Part shown: positions 1 to 7,224 of the stretch, in pieces
Position numbering within the stretch: the stretch's first letter is position 1
Layout: each line of letters opens with the position of its first letter
Assembly: GCA_964502525.1 (NCBI GenBank)
Contig: CAZCXH010000057.1
Location: 1-26,561 of the forward strand
Source of the DNA: DATLYB01 sp964502525
Lineage (GTDB): Bacteria > Bacteroidota > Bacteroidia > Chitinophagales > CAIOSU01
Length of the DNA stretch: 26,561 nucleotides
Reading direction: 5' to 3'
The notes under the pieces: generated by a model
Database searches by the model: none
Told to the model about the DNA's origin: nothing
The model's input: the letters and a program-made list of their open reading frames with translations, nothing else
Position numbers and translations under genes: made by a program

Positions 1-87
1 GTTAAAGGTTTTAGACCTGAAATTTAACCCTCCGCGACAATTTGGTATGCACCCAGATAGGAAGGCCTCGTTGAACTAAATTCCCAA

Positions 88-1155
88 ATGTTTAGTTTTG
101 TCGAAAATTTTCAAGTCATGCAAAAGAAAGATTACCTCAGCGAAAAAATTCAGCACATTGATATTGCCAAATACAATGTGGTTCCCCTCGTAGAAGCCAT
201 GAAAGACATGGCTTTCCAGTCGAGAAACCTTTACAATGCATCCCGCATTTTCGACATGATGCAAAAGGACAAGGACACTGTGGTGTTCCTTACGCTGGCA
301 GGCTCGCTCATCAGCGCGGGGTTGAAAAAAGCAATCACCACCCTAGTGCAGAACAACATGGTTGACGCCATCGTTTCCACAGGCGCCAACATCGTTGACC
401 AGGATTTCTTTGAAGCCCTCGGCTACTGCCATTACAAAGGGACGCAATTCGTTGATGACCAGAAGCTGCGCGAACTGATGATTGACCGCATCTATGATAC
501 TTATATTGACGAAGAAGACCTGCGCGCCTGCGATGAAACCGTTGCCAGGATTTGCGACATCCTCGAAAGGCGCCCCTACTCTTCCCGCGAGTTCATCCTT
601 GAAATGGGCAGATACCTTGAAGAGAAGAAGTTCGCCAAGAGCCGCGAAGATTCCATCGTCTGGAACTGCTACAAGAAGGGCGTACCCATTTTCGTTCCCG
701 CTTTTTCCGACTGCTCTGCCGGATTTGGTCTTGTACATCACCAATATCACACACAGGGTCCCAAAGTAACGATTGACTCGGCTGCCGACTTCCTTGAAAT
801 CACCAAGATAAAAATGCAGCACCGCGACTCGGGCATCTTCATGATTGGCGGTGGTGTGCCGAAAAATTTCGTACAGGATATTGTCGTAGCTACCGACATC
901 CTGGGCGAAGAAGCTCCCATGCACAAATATGCCGTGCAGATCACCGTTGCCGATGAGCGCGATGGCGCCCTCTCCGGCAGCACACTGAAGGAAGCCTGCT
1001 CATGGGGAAAGGTGGACACCGTAAACGAACAAATGGTGTTTGCCGAAGCAACCATCGCCTTCCCGCTCATCGCAGGATATGCCTATCACAGGCAAAACTG
1101 GAAAGCGAGAAAGGAGAAGAGGCTGAATGATATGTTCGCACATGCCGAAGTTTAA
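88..1155 (+). CDS. Deoxyhypusine synthase-like protein, probable homospermidine synthase-type polyamine enzyme
   Basis: A 355-residue protein of the deoxyhypusine synthase (DHS) fold. Visible family signatures are a TLAGSLISAG segment near residue 70, DAIVSTGANIVDQD near 93-106, GGGVPKNF near 253, and a C-terminal DGALSGST...SWGKV segment. The lysine of SWGK (about K308 from this start) aligns with the catalytic lysine of eukaryotic DHS, which forms the enzyme-spermidine imine. Bacteria lack eIF5A, and known bacterial DHS homologues instead make homospermidine or related polyamines, so a NAD-dependent aminobutyl transfer from spermidine to a small amine is the likely reaction; this is inferred from the family. 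The start is uncertain: ATG at 118 removes ten residues and gives MQKKDYLSE, which resembles the usual family N-terminus better. No polyamine gene is adjacent inside the window. It stands alone in front of an unrelated hydrolase. Confidence 0.88.
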   Translation: MFSFVENFQVMQKKDYLSEKIQHIDIAKYNVVPLVEAMKDMAFQSRNLYNASRIFDMMQKDKDTVVFLTLAGSLISAGLKKAITTLVQNNMVDAIVSTGANIVDQDFFEALGYCHYKGTQFVDDQKLRELMIDRIYDTYIDEEDLRACDETVARICDILERRPYSSREFILEMGRYLEEKKFAKSREDSIVWNCYKKGVPIFVPAFSDCSAGFGLVHHQYHTQGPKVTIDSAADFLEITKIKMQHRDSGIFMIGGGVPKNFVQDIVVATDILGEEAPMHKYAVQITVADERDGALSGSTLKEACSWGKVDTVNEQMVFAEATIAFPLIAGYAYHRQNWKARKEKRLNDMFAHAEV

Positions 1156-1171
1156 GGTTTATAACATCTCC

Positions 1172-1195
1172 CGCAATTTGCGAATGTGTTTTTTT
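1172..1195 (+). terminator. Weak possible terminator after the DHS-like gene
   Basis: CGCAA-T-TTGCG (1172-1182) is a short perfect inverted repeat, followed six bases later by a run of seven T. The stem is only five base pairs and the T-run is not immediately adjacent, so this is a weak call. The rest of the 135-bp gap before the next gene shows nothing recognisable. Confidence 0.25.
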
Positions 1196-1290
1196 CCGCG
1201 ATTTAAGGTCGAAAGACATGTTTTCACCTAAACAAAATCAACCGTATGATTACCTGCGCGGATGAAATGCAAGCCTGAATTGTTCCCGTA

Positions 1291-2298
1291 ATGAAAAAAC
1301 TCAGGAAACTCCAGTTACTTGTTCTGCTCGCGGTTATCGTGCTTCTTCTCACTGAATTGCTTTTAGGAATTATTTATGATTACCGCAACCGGAACATTGA
1401 GCTGATGGATGCGCAGGATTATCCTTACCTGTATTTTCTCTACAATGAATCACCGGGAAGAAACCAGCAGGGCTTCAAAACAAGCTATCCGATAAAAAAG
1501 CAGCAAGGCAAGTTCAGGATTGTTTTCACCGGTGGCAGCGTTGCAATGGGCAAAGCTCCTGAAGAATCCATCCAGCATTACCTGGAAGAGATTCTGAATA
1601 AGCGGTTCAATACTGGCAGAATTGAAGTGGTCAACGCTGGCGTTTCCGCTTTTGTACTGGAACAGGTTTTCCTGAACATTCAGTTAATCCTTCAACATTA
1701 CGAACCCGACATGATCGTGAGCCTTGATGGCTACAATGATCTGATGACGTTCCGGCTGAACCGCCAGCATCCATCCGGATTTGAACTTCCGCCACACTAC
1801 TGGCAGGATTTTAGGGTGATCGAATACAACAGGGAGAAGAAAACCTTCCTCTCGAGGTTTGCATATTTCTTTAGAAACATTTCCGGAGCCATGCGCTACC
1901 TTGCGCGCAAAAAATTTGAAAAGAATTACAATTGGGCAGCGCTCAGCGAAGACAGCCTGAAACCATACAGCGCCTGCTATTGGCAAATTGCTGATGACAC
2001 GCGTGATTTTTGCAGGGCAAAAGGGATTTTATATTACAGTTTTCTTCAGCCGGTGAAATCATACGATAAAAATGCCGCCCAAAACAGCGATGATTTGAAA
2101 GCCATGTCGCGGCTTTACAGGCAATTCGAGGATGGAATAAGGGGAAGAAAGTATGCATATTCACTTGCATCTGTATTCAACGAACGCCCCGATATTTTCA
2201 CGGACGACTGCCATGTGACGCCTGAAGGAAACCAAATGCTGGCGAGGGAAATTGCCGAAAGAATTTCGGATGAAGTGGAAGCTTGCCTGGAAAACTGA
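1291..2298 (+). CDS. Membrane-anchored SGNH/GDSL-type hydrolase
   Basis: A 335-residue protein with one N-terminal hydrophobic segment (about residues 8-28) preceded by MKKLRK, so it is either a signal anchor or an uncleaved signal. The SGNH blocks are in order: GGS at 81-83 (nucleophile S83 in FTGGSVAMG), NAG at 115-117 (oxyanion glycine), GYND at 147-150 (N149), and DDCH at 305-308, supplying Asp305 and His308 of the catalytic set. This family includes lipases, esterases, and acyl or acetyl esterases acting on polysaccharides; the substrate cannot be read from the sequence. The catalytic domain should sit outside the cytoplasmic membrane. It converges on the EEP-family gene with only 15 bp between the stop codons and no clear terminator. 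Confidence 0.82.
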   Translation: MKKLRKLQLLVLLAVIVLLLTELLLGIIYDYRNRNIELMDAQDYPYLYFLYNESPGRNQQGFKTSYPIKKQQGKFRIVFTGGSVAMGKAPEESIQHYLEEILNKRFNTGRIEVVNAGVSAFVLEQVFLNIQLILQHYEPDMIVSLDGYNDLMTFRLNRQHPSGFELPPHYWQDFRVIEYNREKKTFLSRFAYFFRNISGAMRYLARKKFEKNYNWAALSEDSLKPYSACYWQIADDTRDFCRAKGILYYSFLQPVKSYDKNAAQNSDDLKAMSRLYRQFEDGIRGRKYAYSLASVFNERPDIFTDDCHVTPEGNQMLAREIAERISDEVEACLEN

Positions 2299-2313
2299 TT
2301 CGATTCGGTGATC

Positions 2314-3246
2314 TTATTTCAAAACCACCCTCATCAGCACCGCGTTGTGATCGGATAAATCCTTATAATCCTTATCCCATCTTTCCTGGTATTGCCGGAC
2401 GTGGCGTTCCATTGATTTCACTTTGAAACCATTTGCCCTGTATAAAATAAAATCAATGATCTCTCGGTGGGGCTCCCTGCCAGATCCCGGAACATTCATG
2501 TCGTTCAGCAATTCATCAGCAGTGAATTTCAACGCGCCTGAAAATTCTCCATCCTCAGCCGCCAGCATGCCGATCATGTCATGATAAAGCGGAGAGTCTG
2601 CCCGTTCCTTGTGGGTGTTGAAATCGCCCGCCAAAAATTGGGGCACTCCCTCCTGCCGGCAGCTATCAACCAACCCCCGGATCTCCCTGTACTGGTTTCG
2701 CTTGATGCTGTCGGGTCCGCCAGCTTCAAGATGTGTTCCCAGCAAATGGAATTTCTGTCCCTGCCATTCCGCTTCCACGAGCAATGCGCCCTTCCTTGCA
2801 AGGCAGTCGCTTCCCTCACAGTCTTTGAAATCAACCGTGCCCAGTTCCTTCAATGGGATTTTGCCCAGCATCCAGATGCCGCTGTTGGTCTTGATGCGGA
2901 ATGCGCCTGAATTTGCAGGTCCGGCCATATATGGATAGGTATCCTTCAATCTTTTTCTTAGCTTCCTTCTCGCGCGCGGATCAAAGGCTTCCTGGAAAAC
3001 GATGATGTCAATCTGGTCGTCAATGATGTGCTGCGGGATCAACTTCGATCTGCGGATAGGCCCCCGGCTGATTTTAAGAAGAAGGCGAGGCAGCATCTGG
3101 ATGTTCCAAGACAGTATCCTCAGTTCATCCTCGTGAATGGTTTCTTCCTTTCCTTCATATTTTGCCGAGCGGCTTTGGGATAATGATTTTTTCGATACGA
3201 AGAGCACTATACAAGCAAACGCTGCAAGAATTACATAATTTTTCAT
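2314..3246 (-). CDS. Secreted endonuclease/exonuclease/phosphatase (EEP) family protein
   Basis: A 310-residue protein with an N-terminal hydrophobic segment (residues 4-18) suggesting export. The metal-dependent EEP active-site motifs are all present: LSWNIQ (N48), VFQEAFD (E86), GTHLEAGG (H172), GDFNTH (D208, N210), IIDFILY (D265) and SDHNAV (D299, H300). The family covers DNases, inositol-phosphate phosphatases and neutral sphingomyelinase-like phosphodiesterases. The exported form and the GTHLEAGG/KDLSDHNAV segments resemble the sphingomyelinase-like branch, but the substrate is inferred. The start lies 21 bp after the Omp28-like gene on the same strand, so the two are probably co-transcribed. 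The catalytic set looks intact. Confidence 0.85.
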   Translation of the reverse strand: MKNYVILAAFACIVLFVSKKSLSQSRSAKYEGKEETIHEDELRILSWNIQMLPRLLLKISRGPIRRSKLIPQHIIDDQIDIIVFQEAFDPRARRKLRKRLKDTYPYMAGPANSGAFRIKTNSGIWMLGKIPLKELGTVDFKDCEGSDCLARKGALLVEAEWQGQKFHLLGTHLEAGGPDSIKRNQYREIRGLVDSCRQEGVPQFLAGDFNTHKERADSPLYHDMIGMLAAEDGEFSGALKFTADELLNDMNVPGSGREPHREIIDFILYRANGFKVKSMERHVRQYQERWDKDYKDLSDHNAVLMRVVLK

Positions 3247-3267
3247 AAAATGATTTTAGGAACAATC

Positions 3268-4215
3268 TTACCTGAAAGGATGATCTTTCGTTACCGCTGC
3301 TCCGTAAACTTCCTTCGTTTCATTATCCTGAACGAAGGCAACGATCCTCACTTCTTCATAATTGATTTCCTTATCATCATTGGTGAAAGTAACATTTACG
3401 TATGCAGTCATCCCTTTTTGCATTGCGCCAACGGATGTGCCTTCTGAATTGGGCAGCATCGCCCGCATGATATGATTGAACTCGTTAATGCCATTCACCG
3501 ACTTCGCTCCGTAGCGTTTCTCATAGTGGATGTTGTTTTCAGTAACAACCACATGCACACTCAGATCCTTGCCCGGAATATCTTCCAATGCCCTGACGTT
3601 CACTTTAATGTCAGCCGTACGCGCAGAATCTCCGCCCGCGGAAGATGACTTAATCTTAAACTCCAAAAGAGGTTTTTGATTGTACAGCTTATCAATATTC
3701 TGCTGCTTAACGTATGACAGGTGAGAGGCCCCCTTTGAAGGTTCCATGCCATTCATCATGGCGGAAGGGAAACCGCTGAACCCATATAGTTCCATCCTTC
3801 TGTCACATGATTTATTGAACGTGTAAAATGGATCAAGGCTGTAATGGCAATGGAAGTTGATGACCGCTATCTTGTTTTCATTCGCCTTCGTGAGCGCCTG
3901 GAAGGCAGAATCATACTGCGCGCAGGCGGAACAGGCGGTTTCCACAAATTCTTCAATCAGCACTACCCTACCCGTTTGCGCTGCCGCAGAAAAAACTGAA
4001 AGAAGCAATAATGCCTGCGCAATAAAGGACGCGCTGCAAATTTTCACATTTGCGTTAGCCTCACACCGCCCTGGCGCAGGCATTCGAATGCTTTCAGTTG
4101 TCATGCCATCGTCCGCTTTTCTTTTTGTTGCATCAGTATCCATATAATTGCGCCACATAATGAAGTTGAAAGATTGAGTAAGTAGTCTGGCCTGCAAATC
4201 AGAAACCAAAGCCAT
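3268..4215 (-). CDS. Omp28-like protein with thioredoxin fold and CxxC motif
   Basis: The mature part begins with the pattern VVLIEEFVETACSAC, where a CSAC pair sits at the position of a thioredoxin active site. It continues with an INFHCHYSLDPF segment and GFPSAMMNG, typical of Omp28-related outer-membrane/secreted proteins of Bacteroidota. A hydrophobic stretch ending in FSAAAQ looks like a signal peptide with cleavage after AAA or AQ, but it lies more than 60 residues into the longest reading frame. The true start is therefore unclear. ATG 4215 sits about 12 nt after a TAGTTTTG promoter-like box, whereas ATG 4083 would give a more normal signal peptide of about 36 residues. The role is unknown; an exported redox or adhesion-type protein is likely. 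The EEP gene follows closely. Confidence 0.78.
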   Translation of the reverse strand: MALVSDLQARLLTQSFNFIMWRNYMDTDATKRKADDGMTTESIRMPAPGRCEANANVKICSASFIAQALLLLSVFSAAAQTGRVVLIEEFVETACSACAQYDSAFQALTKANENKIAVINFHCHYSLDPFYTFNKSCDRRMELYGFSGFPSAMMNGMEPSKGASHLSYVKQQNIDKLYNQKPLLEFKIKSSSAGGDSARTADIKVNVRALEDIPGKDLSVHVVVTENNIHYEKRYGAKSVNGINEFNHIMRAMLPNSEGTSVGAMQKGMTAYVNVTFTNDDKEINYEEVRIVAFVQDNETKEVYGAAVTKDHPFR

Positions 4216-4227
4216 TCTAATGTAAAA

Positions 4228-4257
4228 CAAAACTACAGAAAGTAAACTTCAAAGGTA
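4228..4257 (-). promoter_or_regulatory. Candidate -7 boxes for the Omp28-like gene
   Basis: Read on the minus strand, two TAnnTTTG boxes occur close together: TACCTTTG (4257-4250) and TAGTTTTG (4235-4228). Both fit the Bacteroidota -7 consensus. No good TTG box sits 19-21 bp upstream of either, so the assignment is tentative. Confidence 0.3.
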
Positions 4258-4404
4258 AGTCCATTAATGCCAGCATGGATGATTTATCACCCGAGCCGGC
4301 AACATTGGCTTAGAAACTGTTTTAAATTAGGAATAGAGCGCAGATGACGCTGATAAATAAATTTACCCGGGCGAAAATCAGCACTTGAAAATTTTGACGA
4401 TCAT

Positions 4405-4474
4405 ATTTTCTACCAAAAGGTCGCCCTTACAGGGCTTTCAGAGGTCCGTCAGGAACGATCATTTGGTAGAAAAT
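4405..4474. repeat. 70-bp palindromic intergenic element
   Basis: Perfect 13-bp inverted repeats, ATTTTCTACCAAA (4405-4417) and TTTGGTAGAAAAT (4462-4474), enclose a core with its own small hairpin GCCCT-TAC-AGGGC and a TCCGTCAGGA segment. From memory, repeats with TACCAAAAGGTCG...GGAACGA-CATTTGGTA are dispersed in Bacteroidota genomes; that was not checked here. The rest of the 340-bp gap around it shows no gene. Confidence 0.7.
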
Positions 4475-4525
4475 CAATTTCGGACATTGTGCAAAGCCCC
4501 ATCGGGTCGAATAAGTCTGCTTTCA

Positions 4526-4551
4526 TTGAGGCGCAAATTCTCCTAACTTTG
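4526..4551 (+). promoter_or_regulatory. Promoter immediately upstream of the microprotein gene
   Basis: TAACTTTG (4544-4551) is an exact TAnnTTTG -7 box lying only four bases before the ATG at 4556. A TTG (4526-4528) lies upstream with a short 15-bp spacer. Because transcription in Bacteroidota starts about 5-8 bp after this box, the mRNA would begin at or within a few bases of the start codon. Confidence 0.5.
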
Positions 4552-4555
4552 CAAC

Positions 4556-4729
4556 ATGCAATTTCTCTATTATCTGCTTCTTTTCGTTCTTGCAATTTCA
4601 GCGCTCATAGCCATCCTGCTGGCAACCGGAGTGCTGCATATCGAAGTTTACAAAAGTTCCGACCCTGACGACCTGTCCGAAGATATCCATAATCTTCCCG
4701 ATGAAAAAGAGGATGATAAAAAAGAATAA
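4556..4729 (+). CDS. 57-residue membrane microprotein
   Basis: Reading from ATG 4556 gives 57 codons and a TAA stop. The protein has a hydrophobic helix at residues 3-27 (LLLFVLAISALIAILLATG) followed by a strongly acidic, soluble tail ending in EKEDDKKE. This is a classical single-pass small membrane protein with a cytoplasmic-type charged tail; no family is recognised. Support comes from the exact TAnnTTTG box directly in front of the ATG, the clean hydrophobic-then-charged organisation and the absence of a competing gene on either strand. There is no ribosome binding site and almost no room for a 5' leader. It could be a regulator of a membrane complex, but nothing in the context says which. 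Confidence 0.6.
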   Translation: MQFLYYLLLFVLAISALIAILLATGVLHIEVYKSSDPDDLSEDIHNLPDEKEDDKKE

Positions 4730-5222
4730 GTTTTCTTAACGCCATTTGATGCAACCGGATGATAATGGCACTTTGCCCTTTTATTATTGTCAGCCAGCCT
4801 GAACTGCGCAACAATGAAGCGCTGATTTGCCATGAATAAATCCGCCACCGGCAACAGTTAGTGTTACAGCCTGCAGGATTTTGCATTTCCTATGACATCA
4901 ATCATCTTTTCAATATTTTAAAATATCGCGATCATGACAAAGCTTACCGTGAAATTATTTTGAACACAAAGCCTATTGCATGGATTCCGATGCGGATTAT
5001 TTGAAAAGAAGAAAATCATTTGCCTTTCTGAAATTTTAAGGGGTTTTCTTATTCCAGTGCAACGTCAATCCTGTTTTGCCGGTTTCCTTAGCTTCCTATT
5101 TATGGTTTACACGTTACGGTTTTTGTGAAAAGACAAACGAGAAACAGGAAACATGTAAACCGTAAACCTTTTACCTGACATAAAGAACTGACTCTGCACT
5201 ATGATTGTTCAGTGTTCTCCTT
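4730..5222. other. 493-bp gene-free stretch
   Basis: No convincing open reading frame on either strand. It holds an AT-rich perfect palindrome ATATTTTAAAATAT (4913-4926) and, near its right end, the inverted repeat listed separately at 5104-5168. The remainder shows no recognisable RNA or regulatory structure. Confidence 0.5.
5104..5168. repeat. Inverted repeat of the GGTTTACGGTTTAC family
   Basis: Left arm GGTTTACACGTTACGGTTT (5104-5122) pairs imperfectly with right arm TGTAAACCGTAAACC (5154-5168) across about 31 bases. A second intergenic region at 21493-21555 contains the same words in the same arrangement, so this is a dispersed family and not a chance palindrome. Confidence 0.6.
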
Positions 5223-6149
5223 TTAATCTTTTAAAATATTGCGAATGCTGTAATTTCCTTGCAACCCTCCCGTGTGGATTGCAAGAATTTTTGAGCGTTG
5301 CGGAAAAAATCCCCTTTTATCCAAATCATAAATGCCAAACATCATTTTCCCGGTATAAACAAAGTCAAGCGCAATGCCCTGTTGCGATTCAAAATCCTTC
5401 ATGAACCGGATTAATTCAGGCGTGCAGCGGGCATAACCTCCGAAATGATAAGCGATCATTAATTGGTAATTTTCAAGCTGCCGCCTATTGGCTGAAAGCA
5501 ATTTATTCAGCTCATTTTCTATAAACATTCCATTCTTAAATACGGGAAAGCCCATCACCCGCATGCCGGGTTTTGACGCAGAGAGGATTCCTGCCATCGT
5601 GGTTCCCGTACCGCATGCAACACAGATGAAATCATACTGCTGATTCAACTCATCCATCACTTCCATGCATCCTCTTATGCCTTGCTGATTCGCCCCGCCT
5701 TCCGGAATTATCCAACTTTCTCCGAATTTTTCTTTTAGCCGTTGAAGAAAGTCCGGTTCATTTTTTCTGCGATAGCTTTCGCGCGTGACGAACTCAAGAT
5801 GCATTCCGCATTGCCTGGCTTTGAATAAGGTCGGATTATCGCCTTCCCTCAATTCCTCGCCTCTGATGATGCCGATGGATTTCAATCCGGCAATGCGGCA
5901 GGCAGCCGCTGTTGCAGCGATGTGATTGGAATAAGCGCCACCGAATGTGAGTATCGTATCAAAACCCTGGCGCTGCGCCTCCAATAAATTGTATTTGAGC
6001 TTTCTCCATTTGTTGCCTGAAACATCAGGATGAATAAGATCGTCCCGCTTCAAAAAAACCTGAACGTCATATTTTCCGAACTGCGGCTCCATGATTTGCT
6101 GAACCGGGGTAGGAAGATTTTTTTCAAATAGATAATTAATCTCAGTCAT
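5223..6149 (-). CDS. PLP-dependent 1-aminocyclopropane-1-carboxylate deaminase / D-cysteine desulfhydrase family enzyme
   Basis: About 308 residues from ATG 6149; an in-frame TTG nine bases upstream is less likely. Family marks are KRDDLIHPDVSGNKWRKLKY (the SGNK lysine, about K47, binds PLP as a Schiff base), GGAYSNHIAA, EGGANQQGIRGCMEV, CGTGTT (phosphate cup) and a C-terminal IHTGGLQG. These enzymes deaminate ACC or release sulfide from D-cysteine. Discriminating residues cannot be assigned by eye; without any plant-interaction context, D-cysteine desulfhydrase or a related D-amino-acid lyase is the safer guess. It is monocistronic. A TTG-N18-TAGTTTTG promoter ends six bases before the ATG, so its mRNA may be near-leaderless. 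Confidence 0.87.
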   Translation of the reverse strand: MTEINYLFEKNLPTPVQQIMEPQFGKYDVQVFLKRDDLIHPDVSGNKWRKLKYNLLEAQRQGFDTILTFGGAYSNHIAATAAACRIAGLKSIGIIRGEELREGDNPTLFKARQCGMHLEFVTRESYRRKNEPDFLQRLKEKFGESWIIPEGGANQQGIRGCMEVMDELNQQYDFICVACGTGTTMAGILSASKPGMRVMGFPVFKNGMFIENELNKLLSANRRQLENYQLMIAYHFGGYARCTPELIRFMKDFESQQGIALDFVYTGKMMFGIYDLDKRGFFPQRSKILAIHTGGLQGNYSIRNILKD

Positions 6150-6155
6150 CAACGT

Positions 6156-6184
6156 CAAAACTATTGCTTTAATCCTGTCCGCAA
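6156..6184 (-). promoter_or_regulatory. Promoter for the ACC deaminase-like gene
   Basis: On the minus strand TTG (6184-6182), an 18-bp spacer and TAGTTTTG (6163-6156) match the Bacteroidota promoter pattern. The box ends six bases before ATG 6149, which supports choosing that ATG over the upstream TTG (which would lie inside or next to the box) and implies little or no 5' leader. Confidence 0.5.
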
Positions 6185-6225
6185 CACGCTATAATATTGT
6201 TAAGCGCGCGCAAACTTTTCACTAA

Positions 6226-6517
6226 AGGGCAGTTCCACTTACTCGCTCTCCTGATGGAGAGTATGTGTTTAACGCTCCGAAGTATGCATCCTGTAACCCC
6301 GCGATTTATCGCGTGGACTGGAGTTGCAGGTTCGATTGGCTTTAGCCCTGACATATAAAGTTGTAATCATTCAATCATGGCTAAAGCCATTGGGATGTTT
6401 GGGTTATTCTCTTCCCCAGCATGAATGCTGGGGTTAAAGGATGCCCCCATTGGCGCTCAACACATACGATGGAGAGGGCTGGGGTGAGGCGTAAAGAGCA
6501 ATTTTTAAGAACTGCCT
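6226..6517. repeat. Outer small palindromic element (family A), interrupted by another element
   Basis: Left part 6226-6260 (AGGGCAGTT...CACTTACTCGCTCTCCT) and right part 6468-6517 (GGAGAGGGCTGGGGTGAGG...AACTGCCT) join to give one copy of the same sequence found at 7911-8002 and, truncated, at 8769-8847. Joining across 6261-6467 restores the family consensus with its CTCTCC/GGAGAG centre. The left terminal repeat lacks about 12 bp compared with the 7911 copy. Confidence 0.75.
6261..6467. mobile_element. 207-bp MITE-like element inserted in the family A repeat
   Basis: The ends are inverted: GTATGTGTTTAACGC at the left, and the complement of the right end reads GTATGTGTTGAGCGC (13 of 15 identical). 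It is flanked by direct repeats GATGGAGA (6253-6260 and 6468-6475; 9 bp if the next G is counted), as expected of a target duplication. Inside are three hairpins: CGCGAT-TT-ATCGCG (6300-6313), TGGCTTTAGCC/GGCTAAAGCCA (6337-6347/6379-6389), and the perfect 20-bp palindrome made of CCCCAGCAT, GA and ATGCTGGGG (6414-6433). It has no coding capacity, so any transposase must act in trans. Confidence 0.7.
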
Positions 6518-6594
6518 TGTAAGGAAAAGTATGTGCTGATAAAAGTCATATTTCCAACCTGAAAACACCGTTACTTTTATCACAAAAAACAAAC

Positions 6595-7170
6595 GTGAAA
6601 AATCTGATTGACAATTTTATAATGCGCTGTTTGATAATGCCCGCTATGTGGATACTGTCATTGCAGGCAAACGGGCAATCTTATGAATCCTTCACCGATC
6701 CGCGTGACGGGAAAACCTACAAGACCTTGAATATAGGCGGCAAAATGTGGATGGCTCAGAATCTGAATTTCGAAGCATCCGATAGCTGGTGCTACATGGA
6801 TAAAGCGGAATTATGCAAAGAGCATGGAAGGCTATACACATGGCCGGCAGCGAGTCAAGCATGTCCCGCTGGATGGAGATTGCCGACAGACGCAGACTGG
6901 AAATCATTGGAAAACGCTAATGGCGGACCGGATAATGCGGGAGCCAAACTCATGCCGGGCGGCAGCACAGGATTCAATGCCACATTGAGCGGCATCCGAT
7001 GCTCGGATGGAGAATTTGTAAACATGGGCATCTATGGAGATTATTGGACTTCCTCGCTGGATCCTGTCGGCAATGTTTATGTGCGTTACTTCTTTGTACA
7101 GCATAGAAAATTGTACCGCATCAGTTTTCATAAGGACACCGGGCGCTGTGTCCGATGCATCAGAGACTGA
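6595..7170 (+). CDS. Secreted FISUMP-domain protein
   Basis: A 191-residue protein from GTG 6595; ATG 6622 is an alternative and keeps most of the signal peptide. The N-terminus MKNLIDNFIMRCLIMPAMWILSLQANGQ-type segment ends in a plausible signal cleavage site. The mature part carries the Fibrobacter succinogenes major paralogous domain: DGKTYKTLNIGGKMWMAQNLNF, then GRLYTWPAAS-ACPAGWRLPTDADW and a closing FNATLSGIR...YWTSS segment with terminal RCVRCIRD. The domain is common in secreted Bacteroidota proteins; its fold is related to sulfatase-modifying and C-type lectin-like proteins and its function is mostly unknown. The paired cysteines could form disulfides outside the cell. A lipoprotein gene follows 54 bp downstream on the same strand. 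Confidence 0.82.
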   Translation: MKNLIDNFIMRCLIMPAMWILSLQANGQSYESFTDPRDGKTYKTLNIGGKMWMAQNLNFEASDSWCYMDKAELCKEHGRLYTWPAASQACPAGWRLPTDADWKSLENANGGPDNAGAKLMPGGSTGFNATLSGIRCSDGEFVNMGIYGDYWTSSLDPVGNVYVRYFFVQHRKLYRISFHKDTGRCVRCIRD

Positions 7171-7224
7171 CAATTAAAATGAAGAACGAATACAAAGCCA
7201 TTTAAAAAACTCAAAACCGATAAC

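Noticed and set aside
343..924. A 193-codon open frame antisense to the DHS-like gene
   Set aside because: It lies wholly inside a gene with strong family motifs, has no recognisable domain, and its openness follows from the codon bias of the real gene.
88..1155. True hypusine formation on a translation factor
   Set aside because: eIF5A is absent from bacteria, and no EF-P gene or EF-P modification gene lies nearby. The polyamine role known for bacterial homologues is more likely.
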